A stretch of 64,000 nucleotides of DNA from CAJQQK01 sp963696075 (GTDB lineage Bacteria; Pseudomonadota; Alphaproteobacteria; Rhizobiales; Hyphomicrobiaceae): assembly GCA_963696075.1 (NCBI GenBank), contig CAVOJD010000015.1, forward strand, positions 1 to 64,000, read 5' to 3'. This document shows, piece after piece, positions 27,246 through 34,198 of this stretch. Every line of letters begins with the position of its first letter. The first letter of the stretch is position 1. The position numbers and the translations under genes were made by a program. Below the pieces are notes generated by a model. That model saw nothing but the letters and a program-made list of their open reading frames with translations. It was not told where the DNA came from and searched no databases.

Positions 27246-28145
27246 ATGGCAACGAGGGCACTCCCAACGATCGCGGCCGGCTCAGGCGGGCTGTCGCGTT
27301 ATCTGGAGGAAATTCGGCGGTTCCCGATGTTGGAGCCGGGCGAAGAGTACATGCTTGCGAAGAGCTGGCAGGAGCATGAAGACAGTGAGGCGGCGCACAA
27401 GCTCGTGACGTCACACCTGCGTCTCGTCGCGCGGATCGCGATGGGGTATCGCGGTTACGGCTTGCCGATCGGCGAAGTGATTTCGGAAGGAAACGTCGGG
27501 TTGATGCAGGCGGTGAAGCGCTTCGATCCGGAAAAAGGCTTCCGGCTCGCGACCTATGCGATGTGGTGGATCCGGGCGTCCATCCAGGAATACATCCTGC
27601 GCTCGTGGAGCCTGGTGAAGATGGGGACGACGGCGTCCCAGAAGAAGCTGTTCTTCAATCTGCGCCGGACGAAAGGGCAGTTGCAGGCGCTCGAAGAGGG
27701 CGACCTCAAGCCGGAGCATGTCACGGCGATCGCCACGAAGCTTGGCGTGTCGGAAGTCGATGTGATCTCGATGAACCGGCGGCTTGGTGGTGATGCGTCG
27801 CTGAATGCGCCGCTCAGGGCTGATACGGAAGCGTCGGGTGAGTGGCAGGACTGGCTGGTCGATGAAACGCCGGACCAGGAAGTGCAGCTTGCCGAGAGCG
27901 AGGAAATGGCGCGCCGCCGCCACTATCTTGCCAATGCGATGGGTGGCCTCAATGAGCGCGAGCGGCGCATCTTCGAGGCGCGCCGGCTGGCCGATGATCC
28001 GCTGACGCTCGAGGCGCTGTCGGAGGAATTCGGCGTCAGCCGCGAGCGCATCCGCCAGATCGAGGTTCGGGCCTTCGAGAAGGTGCAGAAGGCAGTCCAG
28101 CAGTCGGCGAAAGCCGATGGGACGCTGGAAGAAGCCGGCGCCTAA
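27246..28145 (+). CDS. rpoH: RNA polymerase heat-shock sigma factor RpoH
   Basis: Sigma-32 for heat-shock and protein-quality genes. Region 2 includes LVTSHLRLVARIAMGYRGYG and FDPEKGFRLATYAMWWIRAS. The RpoH box QKKLFFNLRR, which sets RpoH apart from RpoD, is present, and region 4 ends with LSEEFGVSRERIRQIEVRAF. The ATG at 27246 follows GTGAGG and gives 299 residues. Many Hyphomicrobiales have two rpoH genes, so this could be rpoH1 or rpoH2. A strong terminator follows. Confidence 0.96.
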   Translation: MATRALPTIAAGSGGLSRYLEEIRRFPMLEPGEEYMLAKSWQEHEDSEAAHKLVTSHLRLVARIAMGYRGYGLPIGEVISEGNVGLMQAVKRFDPEKGFRLATYAMWWIRASIQEYILRSWSLVKMGTTASQKKLFFNLRRTKGQLQALEEGDLKPEHVTAIATKLGVSEVDVISMNRRLGGDASLNAPLRADTEASGEWQDWLVDETPDQEVQLAESEEMARRRHYLANAMGGLNERERRIFEARRLADDPLTLEALSEEFGVSRERIRQIEVRAFEKVQKAVQQSAKADGTLEEAGA

Positions 28146-28215
28146 GGCGATCGGCTGGCGCAACGCCTGACTGTCTGATCAAACTGCCACACCGATCGCT
28201 GGTCGATACGATAGG

Positions 28216-28248
28216 AAAGGCCGTAGCACATTGTGCTGCGGCCTTTTT
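28216..28248 (+). terminator. rho-independent terminator of rpoH
   Basis: AAAGGCCGTAGCAC pairs with GTGCTGCGGCCTTT (one T-G pair) around ATT and runs into TTTTTC. It is 70 bases after the rpoH stop. Confidence 0.93.
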
Positions 28249-28668
28249 CTTGCGCCTAGGTTGGGCTGTGCCTCTCAGGTATCACTGTAGCTGCAAACCT
28301 AGTGTCACAGAATCAGGCAATCTTGTTCATGAAGCGGGTGTCCGCTTCACCGGGCGGTTTGTTGATCCTTCCCGCTCGGGATGTGCGCGTCAGATCGAAA
28401 GGCAGACTTGTCGCCTTGAGGTATCTGAACACGGCTGAGACGGATGACTGCATCAGCAGTTTGACCGCAAATGGATGGCGATGGATGGTGCCATCCGATG
28501 CCCGGTCGGCGTCCTCTATGAGGATGCTTGGCGTCTCACACCACATCCAAAACTGCAAAACCCTGGCTCCGCGATCGGATCCGGCGTCGTCTTTGCTTCG
28601 GCATGGAGACGCGGGGCAACTCGTTGCGTGTGAACAAAGGTTTGCACCTTTCGACGAAGGAGTGGCTC
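28249..28668. other. non-coding region after rpoH
   Basis: Lower G+C than its surroundings. Frames open for up to 190 codons run through it but lack binding sites and resemble no protein I know. It may be decayed DNA. Confidence 0.4.
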
Positions 28669-28809
28669 ATGCTGAAGTGCCTACGTCCTCAGTCCACCTT
28701 GCCCGTAACTCGTTCGATGTCGCCGAAATTTGGCGATTGGGACTTGACCGATTGGCTGATGAGGTTGCTCTGGCGCCTCAAACCGTTCCATCCACCCAGT
28801 ATCGCCTAA
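28669..28809 (+). CDS. possible 46-residue amphipathic peptide gene
   Basis: An AAGGAG site lies six bases before the ATG. The product ends in an amphipathic helix, FGDWDLTDWLMRLLWRLKP, which could associate with a membrane. The coding DNA at 28743-28768 resembles the rpoH promoter segment at 26907-26927 (GATTGGCTGATGAGGTT against AATTGGCTGATCAGGTT). No family is known; it may be chance. Confidence 0.3.
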   Translation: MLKCLRPQSTLPVTRSMSPKFGDWDLTDWLMRLLWRLKPFHPPSIA

Positions 28810-29015
28810 CTCGGTTTTCGTCGGTTCTGCCCGGTATCAAGAGTGTGTGTCGAGGAGTCATCCTAGAGACCATGACCTAGCCATACGATCCCGTTCACCG
28901 CTATCGTTCCGGCAGACGACCGACCAGATACAATTGAACCGGCTCCCTCGCGGGGGCCGGTTTCATGTTTTGGGGCTCGTCCCGCCAGACCCGCGGGGAG
29001 CCCGCCGAGGCTTGA
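28810..29015. other. non-coding gap before amidase stop
   Basis: Nothing recognisable apart from an imperfect inverted repeat (GAACCGGCTCCCTCGCGGGGGCCGGTTTC, about 28935-28965) that may terminate the amidase gene from the minus strand or the small reading frame from the plus strand. Confidence 0.35.
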
Positions 29016-30341
29016 TCAGTGTGGGATCTGGGAGAGGGAATGGGAGAAGTATTTGTCGACGGCCGTCGTCAGGGAGGTTGCGACCTCATTGCGCCAACTG
29101 CTCGACTGGAGACGGGCTGCGTCGCGACGGTTGGAGACGTAGGCCAGTTCGATCAGGACCGAGGGGACTTTGGCGGTCTTGAGGACGGCGAAGGCGGCTT
29201 CACGATGCGGCTTCGAGCGCATCGTGGTCGCCCCACCCATCTGGTTGATCGCAATCTTGGTGAAGACGTTGGTGCGCTCGAGGTTGACGTGGACTTCGCG
29301 CTGGGCGAGATCGCCGAGGATGCCCTGGACGGTGCCGAGGTCCTGCTCCTTTGCGCTGACGTGGCGCATGACACGATCGGACATGACCTCTTTGGCCGCT
29401 TCGTCGGCGGCGGCGCGGCGCAGGCGGTTGGCGACCTGCTTCCTGAGAGAATAGATCGTTGCGCCATGGGCACGGGAGTTGGCGTAGTCGGCGTGAACGG
29501 CGATGAAGAGTGCGGCGCGCTTTTCCTCCGCGAACTGGCGGCGTTCGTCGAGGCTGATGAAGACATCGGTCTTGCGGGTCATCTCGACGCGGTAGCGGCC
29601 TGTTTCGAGCAGCTTCTTGCGGAGCACGTGGGCAAAGGCGAGGACAACGTCCTTTTCGTTCACGCCGAATTTCTGGGCACCTAAATCACGACCGCCATGC
29701 CCCGGGTCGATGACGATCAGCGGACGATAACCGGTCCCGCGCGCAGGGGCATCGGCGTTGGCGGGTTGGGGCACGGGGGGCTGGACGACGCCGACACCGA
29801 GGCTCGAGAGCATGGATGTGTCGAAAGCCGCCGTTTTCCGGGCGCCTTGGAACGGCGAGAGGATCACTTCAAGGCGGGCAGACCCGTCGGGGTTGTTGTG
29901 AATGCGCGACGAGTCGACGACGACCGGGGCGGTGACATCGACGATTACCTTGGTTTGTTGCGGCGTCGTCATGCCGGCGCGCATGGCACTGATCAGCCCG
30001 AGGCCGCCGGCAGGGACGTTCGGCAGGCGAATTGCGACCCGCTCCATCTCGACGATGACGCGGCGGGGGTTGTCGAGGGTGCGGATGCGGAAGGGCGTGG
30101 GTTTACGCAACTCGATGACGAAGCGGGTGCGCTTGTCGGCTGGCTCGGTTTTGGTCGTGCCCGTGAGCGACTTTAGGAGGTTCGTGATCAGATCGCCGGA
30201 AGAATAGGCCGCGGCCGGCTGGTTCAGCGGCGCTTGTGCGCGCGCGCCGACAGCCAGGATGGTTAACAACAGGCTTGAGAGCACAAAAGTGCAGATATGC
30301 CGCCAGCTCCTTATGAGCCGCGGTTGTGGCCGCGAGACCAT
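29016..30341 (-). CDS. N-acetylmuramoyl-L-alanine amidase (AMIN + Amidase_3)
   Basis: A periplasmic zinc amidase of the AmiA/B/C type that removes stem peptides from peptidoglycan during cell separation. A signal peptide (residues 15-35) is followed by an AMIN domain (about 70-160, FVIELRKPTPFRIRTLDNPRRV), which targets the division site, and by Amidase_3 (about 205-430). Zinc ligands are His215 (DPGHGGRD), Glu229 (NEKD) and His283 (AVHADYA); the catalytic Glu is in VLIELAYVSN. The insert between Asp-Tyr-Ala and the end contains a long helix (ANRLRRAAADEAAKEV) of the kind that blocks the active site until an EnvC/NlpD-like activator binds. A perfect CtrA-type box lies 120 bases upstream. Confidence 0.95.
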   Translation of the reverse strand: MVSRPQPRLIRSWRHICTFVLSSLLLTILAVGARAQAPLNQPAAAYSSGDLITNLLKSLTGTTKTEPADKRTRFVIELRKPTPFRIRTLDNPRRVIVEMERVAIRLPNVPAGGLGLISAMRAGMTTPQQTKVIVDVTAPVVVDSSRIHNNPDGSARLEVILSPFQGARKTAAFDTSMLSSLGVGVVQPPVPQPANADAPARGTGYRPLIVIDPGHGGRDLGAQKFGVNEKDVVLAFAHVLRKKLLETGRYRVEMTRKTDVFISLDERRQFAEEKRAALFIAVHADYANSRAHGATIYSLRKQVANRLRRAAADEAAKEVMSDRVMRHVSAKEQDLGTVQGILGDLAQREVHVNLERTNVFTKIAINQMGGATTMRSKPHREAAFAVLKTAKVPSVLIELAYVSNRRDAARLQSSSWRNEVATSLTTAVDKYFSHSLSQIPH

Positions 30342-30463
30342 GACGTGACCCCCGTCTACGCAATACTATTTCGCCATCGCGGATGTTGCGATGAGGACAC
30401 TTGTCATCTGAAATCATGGCGATTTCCAGATGTGGATCGATCTTAATTATGAAATCGGAAAGG

Positions 30464-30478
30464 TTAACGGGGCGTTAA
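30464..30478. promoter_or_regulatory. perfect CtrA-type box upstream of amidase
   Basis: GTTAACGGGGCGTTAAC contains TTAA-N7-TTAA exactly, with the extended TTAAC-N6-GTTAAC symmetry. It is in the 211-base gap between the XRE regulator stop and the amidase start, so the amidase gene is the only candidate target. Confidence 0.7.
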
Positions 30479-30552
30479 CAAATTGCCGGGCCTTCGACGC
30501 ATCTGGGCAATTCGGGGCGCAATGAGCGGTATGCCGCGGCAATTGCTGGCCG

Positions 30553-31341
30553 TTAGGGTTTGACCACGTTGCAATAGCCCTGATCGACGGCATCGCGGAT
30601 CGTTTGATCATACTCGGCGAAGGCGGCATCGCGCGATGTGATCTCACCGAATACTGCAGCGTCCGGATCGTCGAGGCGGCGATAGATGATCGGCGCGCTG
30701 ACGGGGGCGATGGTTGCGTTGTTTTTTGCCAATGTGGTCACGAGGCCGCGCATCATGGACGTCTGGTCGAGTTGCGAGACGACGATCATGCGCATCGCGC
30801 CCTTGGTGAGCGAGACAAGGTGGATGAAGCTCGACGAGGGGGGGATGTGGAGGCGGCCACGATGCGAGAAGGGGGCATCAGGGCGGTTGCGCTCCTCGAA
30901 CAGGAGGCTTGGCCAACTGGCGTCCCAGGTGATGTCGGTGCGGTAGGCGATGATCATGTCGGGGACGGTGAAGGCCGGGCGGATCGTGAGGTATTCGCCG
31001 ATGTAGTGGTCGACGGCGGGACGGGTATAGGCGCCCATGTAGACGGGGGCGATCTCGGTCGTCGCGCCGGCCTGGCCGGGTTCGTCCCGGGCCGGGCTGC
31101 CGGGCGGTGCGCCGCCGCCCCAGTTGAGCTTGAGGTCGTCGAAGTCGAGGCCCAGGACCATGCACACATCGAACAGGGTCTGGTCGCGGACAGTGCGCCC
31201 GGCGAGCAGGTTCTGAATCGTCTTTTCATGGCAGTCCGCGGCGTCTGCCAGTTCGGCCTGCGTCATCTTCTTTTCGATCAGCGAGAGGCGGATGCGGCTG
31301 ATGGCGTCTTTGCGGCCGGGCGGGGTATCGGAGGCGGTCAT
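30553..31341 (-). CDS. XRE-type HTH regulator with sensory C domain
   Basis: A 262-residue DNA-binding protein. Residues 10-75 form an XRE helix-turn-helix (SRIRLSLIEKKMTQAELADAADCHEKTIQNLLAGR). The C-terminal 170 residues (YIGEYLTIRPAFTVPDMIIAYRTDI ... LHIPPSSSFIHLVSLTKGAMRMIVVSQ) look like an alpha/beta ligand-binding domain that I cannot name. Start ATG 31341; an in-frame start at 31428 would lie inside the rlpA terminator region. Targets unknown; it is between the amidase and rlpA genes. Confidence 0.82.
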   Translation of the reverse strand: MTASDTPPGRKDAISRIRLSLIEKKMTQAELADAADCHEKTIQNLLAGRTVRDQTLFDVCMVLGLDFDDLKLNWGGGAPPGSPARDEPGQAGATTEIAPVYMGAYTRPAVDHYIGEYLTIRPAFTVPDMIIAYRTDITWDASWPSLLFEERNRPDAPFSHRGRLHIPPSSSFIHLVSLTKGAMRMIVVSQLDQTSMMRGLVTTLAKNNATIAPVSAPIIYRRLDDPDAAVFGEITSRDAAFAEYDQTIRDAVDQGYCNVVKP

Positions 31342-31434
31342 GGGAATGGAGCAATCGGGTGGGACGGGAAGATATGGGCGCGGTTCGGGTGGTGAGCCGC
31401 GCAAGCTAAGAATAAGTTTTTCCGCCATGCAATG

Positions 31435-31464
31435 AAAAAGCCGGTCGCGGGGGCTGCGACCGGC
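31435..31464 (-). terminator. rho-independent terminator of rlpA
   Basis: On the minus strand GCCGGTCGC pairs with GCGACCGGC around a 7-base loop and runs into TTTTT. It lies between the rlpA stop and the regulator start. Confidence 0.92.
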
Positions 31465-31530
31465 AAAATCGAAATCAGAAGTCCAACCGTCGGCAGGGCG
31501 CGAAAGTGGTGTCCTGCCGACGAGCTGTCG

Positions 31531-32064
31531 CTAGAGAATTTCGACCCGAACCGGCACCACGCCAGAGCCTTGCATTGCGATGACGTGCGCGGCGCGCTTG
31601 GACAGATCAATGATGCGGCCGCGAATGAAGGGGCCACGGTCATTGATGCGAACGACGACCGAGCGGCCATTGTTCAGGTTGGTGACGCGGACGCGGGTGC
31701 CGAAGGGCAGCGTTTTGTGTGCAGCCGTCAGGGCGTTCGGATTGAACCAGCCGCCGGAGGCGACGCGCTGGGGCTGCCAGTAGAAGGAGGCCAGGCCGCG
31801 GAGCGTGCCGCGCGATGCGGTGCGGCGCTGCGGACTGGGTGATGCGGTTCTGCGGGGGGCTGCACGGCGGGCGGGCTTCGCGGCTGTGGCCGGCTTTGCG
31901 CGCGGGGTTGCGGCAGGCTTGGGCTGGCTCGCCGCACCAGATGTGCCAATGGAGCCAACGGTATTGTGGTTGAACACGCCGTCACGCCATCCGGCGTTGG
32001 CTGCTGAAACTGAGAACGTGATCGCGGCGAACGCGGTCACGGCGTTGATCATGAGTCTATTCAT
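31531..32064 (-). CDS. rlpA: septal ring lytic transglycosylase RlpA-family protein
   Basis: A 177-residue secreted protein with a signal peptide (INAVTAFAAITFSVSAANA), a basic Ala/Pro/Arg linker of about 65 residues and a C-terminal double-psi beta-barrel domain. The latter shows GLASFYW, ALTAAHKTLPFGTRVRVTN, VVVRINDRGPF and IIDLSKRAA, with the catalytic-type Asp in INDRGPF. RlpA proteins cleave or bind denuded glycan at the septum; there is no SPOR domain here. There is no lipobox Cys, so it is not a lipoprotein. GTGAGG precedes the ATG at 32064. Confidence 0.92.
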   Translation of the reverse strand: MNRLMINAVTAFAAITFSVSAANAGWRDGVFNHNTVGSIGTSGAASQPKPAATPRAKPATAAKPARRAAPRRTASPSPQRRTASRGTLRGLASFYWQPQRVASGGWFNPNALTAAHKTLPFGTRVRVTNLNNGRSVVVRINDRGPFIRGRIIDLSKRAAHVIAMQGSGVVPVRVEIL

Positions 32065-32500
32065 ATGACACCTCACTCGTGTCTGTTGCCATTCAGCCGG
32101 TCCGACGTGTCGTTTGCGCTGTCCTGAAGATCGCGATGCCATCCAAGTGGATACGGCGATGAAGCAGGATGTCTGAAGTTATTGAGCACAAAGCGACAAC
32201 CGGGAGCGTATGGACGTTCCCCTCCGGCTGACCGGGGCGCAGACACCATGCCTCGCCGGCAACGTCAAGCGGCCGGCAATCCGGTTGACGTATCGTGGTT
32301 TCCAGGCGAAGGCGCTGAGGGTCTGAAATAGAAGGCTTAATCGACGCGTTTACCTAAAGGTGAGCTCAACTTGCTGCGACAAGTTGTCAGTCCTTGCGGA
32401 GCGGGCGCCGATTACCGGCCATGCGTTCGCCCTGGGCGGACGCGATCTCGGCGCAATCGCTCTTGCGTTCGCACCGAGATCGGATGGACCGGGAGCCCTC
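32065..32500. other. rlpA upstream region
   Basis: A 436-base gap holding the rlpA promoter and the tail of the SDR transcript. I see no gene or clear motif in it. Confidence 0.4.
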
Positions 32501-33280
32501 TTAGAGCGTGCCGGGGAAGCTGCCGCCGTCGAGGACCAGGTTCTGGCCGGTGATGTACCCGCCATACTGAGAGCAGAGGAAGGCTGCCATGGCGCCGAAT
32601 TCTTCCGCGGTGCCGAAGCGCTTGGCGGGTACGTCCTGCATGCGCTCCTGATGGATCTCATCGAAGGGGCGGCCGGACTGTTCGGCCATCTTGGTCGACG
32701 TGCCGCGCAGGCGGTCGGTGTCGAAGGGGCCGGGCAGCAGCCCATTGATGGTGACGTTGCGCGCGGCCGACTTGCGCGCGAGGACGGCGACGGCGCCGGT
32801 CAGGCCCGCTCGTGCGCCGTTCGAGAGTTCGAGCGAGGCGATTGGTGATTTAACGGAATAACTGGTGATGTTGACGATGCGTCCGAAGCCGCGGTCCATC
32901 ATGCCGTAAACGGTGTCATGGATGAGCGCGATCGGCGTGATCATGTTGCCCTCGACGGCCTGGCGCCAATCGTCGAGGCTGAAGTTTTTGAAGTCACCGG
33001 GCGGGGGGCCGCCGGCGTTGTTGATGAGGATGTCGGGATTGGGGCAGGCGGCGAGCACTTCGGCGCGGCCGGCATCCGTGGTGATGTCACAGGCGATCGG
33101 GGTCACCTTGACGCCGGTTGCGTCGGCAATCTGTTTTGCAGTGGCTTCGAGGGTGTCTTTCGTGCGCGCGCAGATGACGAGATCGGCGCCGGCTTCCGCG
33201 AGCTTTTCAGCGCAACCGCGGCCGAGCCCCTTCGATGCGGCGCAAACGATCGCTTTGCGGCCCTTGATTCCAAGATCCAT
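32501..33280 (-). CDS. atypical short-chain dehydrogenase (BKR-like SDR)
   Basis: A 259-residue Rossmann protein with the SDR layout. The nucleotide loop is CAASKGLGRG in place of TGxxxGxG, and LINNAGGPPPG, NITSYSVK and the C-terminal ITGQNLVLDGGSFPGTL are present. The usual YxxxK active site is missing: LSNGARAGL occupies its place after ITS. This matches the SDR subgroup described as BKR-like, which lacks a perfect catalytic tetrad. Function unknown. GGAGGA before ATG 33280 fixes the start. Confidence 0.88.
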   Translation of the reverse strand: MDLGIKGRKAIVCAASKGLGRGCAEKLAEAGADLVICARTKDTLEATAKQIADATGVKVTPIACDITTDAGRAEVLAACPNPDILINNAGGPPPGDFKNFSLDDWRQAVEGNMITPIALIHDTVYGMMDRGFGRIVNITSYSVKSPIASLELSNGARAGLTGAVAVLARKSAARNVTINGLLPGPFDTDRLRGTSTKMAEQSGRPFDEIHQERMQDVPAKRFGTAEEFGAMAAFLCSQYGGYITGQNLVLDGGSFPGTL

Positions 33281-33486
33281 GGGATGTCCTCCAGTCGTGA
33301 ATTTTTGCGTTCCCCAGAGACTTACGGCGGGCTTGGCGTGTTGTCGAGATGGCAGGGCAGGCCGGGCTGCCACACCGCGCTTGGGAAGACAGTTAACGCG
33401 TGCGGTGCATTCATTTCGTGCTTGGCGGCGCTGACCGAATATGATTGTCTTTCTTCAGTCTTCAACAACTGGAAGGAGGTGACCCA
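33281..33486. other. promoter region between SDR and small transcript
   Basis: Non-coding. Contains the SDR promoter on the minus strand and, toward the plus strand, the presumed promoter of the short transcript that begins before 33487. Confidence 0.4.
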
Positions 33487-33564
33487 ATGTCGAGTGAGAT
33501 GAAACTGATGGTTCAGCCATGGTTCGTCGAGCGGTCGTTGGAGCAGCCTCCGCGATCCGCCTGA
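33487..33564 (+). CDS. 25-residue leader or small protein
   Basis: A 25-codon frame (MSSEMKLMVQPWFVERSLEQ, then PPRSA) starts six bases after AAGGAGGTGACC, which matches the anti-Shine-Dalgarno over about ten bases, the strongest site in the window. A rho-independent terminator ends the unit 70 bases after the stop. The stretch between has short hairpins (GGCAGGC/GCCTGCC). It could be a regulatory leader peptide, a small protein or an sRNA with a coding part. I know no homologue for certain. Confidence 0.45.
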   Translation: MSSEMKLMVQPWFVERSLEQPPRSA

Positions 33565-33633
33565 CGCAGCCGCGCCAGTGAGGCAGGCCCAGCCTGCCGA
33601 TGGCAGCAGTGCCGTCAGTTGTTTTTTCTCACG

Positions 33634-33661
33634 GGGCCACCCTTACCAGGGTGGCCCTTTG
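33634..33661 (+). terminator. rho-independent terminator
   Basis: GGGCCACCCT pairs perfectly with AGGGTGGCCC around TACC and is followed by TTTGATGTTTT. It ends the short transcript carrying the 25-codon frame. Confidence 0.9.
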
Positions 33662-33837
33662 ATGTTTTAGGGGTGATTTTTTGGCTGAATCTTTCTGGAC
33701 GATTTTCGGCTCGCGTTGATCCGGCTCAATGCGGCAGGCGTCTCATCTGTTGTGAACTTGAGCGATCACAGATCGTCCACAGCACGGTGGCAGGAACTGC
33801 CAGTCGGCATTTCGCCGGCCAGACGGGAGTTGGAAAC

Positions 33838-34158
33838 ATGCGTTCTATTCGTTTTGTGGTGATGGGGGTGCTGCTCGCGGTTGCGATGCTGATGGTCTTC
33901 CCTTCTGGTGTCGAAGCTCGGATCCAATGCAACGGGCCATTTCAGGTGGTGCGCGGGGCAGGTGAGATTGCGACGCCCTACTGTGAGGATGAGTATCTCG
34001 CGCGCGTTGCCCGCAGCTACGGGATTCGCGTTTCCGGAGGCGCGATCCGGCGCAGTCCCAGTCGCAAGGAAGAAGTGTGCCGTGCGATCGGGCACGACAG
34101 CCGCGTCTACGATATCTGCATCAAGTACCGTGAAGGGCGTGACCGGTTCCGCTTCTAA
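33838..34158 (+). CDS. small secreted Cys-containing protein
   Basis: A 106-residue protein with a signal peptide (VVMGVLLAVAMLMVFPSGVEA). The mature part, RIQCNGPFQVVRGAGEIATP then YCEDEYLARVARSYGIRVS, has four cysteines (QC, YC, VC, IC) likely in two disulfides. I recall similar proteins of unknown role in Hyphomicrobiales. GGGAGTTGG precedes the ATG at 33838. Confidence 0.78.
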   Translation: MRSIRFVVMGVLLAVAMLMVFPSGVEARIQCNGPFQVVRGAGEIATPYCEDEYLARVARSYGIRVSGGAIRRSPSRKEEVCRAIGHDSRVYDICIKYREGRDRFRF

Positions 34159-34198
34159 AGACCTGTGCCCCTTGGATGCGGTGGTGTGATTGGGGACG

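Noticed and set aside
28302..28880. 192-codon plus-strand frame after rpoH
   Set aside because: GTG start without a ribosome binding site, no recognisable protein features, and it overlaps the better-supported 46-codon frame.
33472..33486. Remnant or antisense copy of the 16S rRNA 3' end
   Set aside because: AAGGAGGTGACCCA does complement the 16S tail, but similarity does not extend beyond the Shine-Dalgarno stretch, so it is better read as a strong ribosome binding site.
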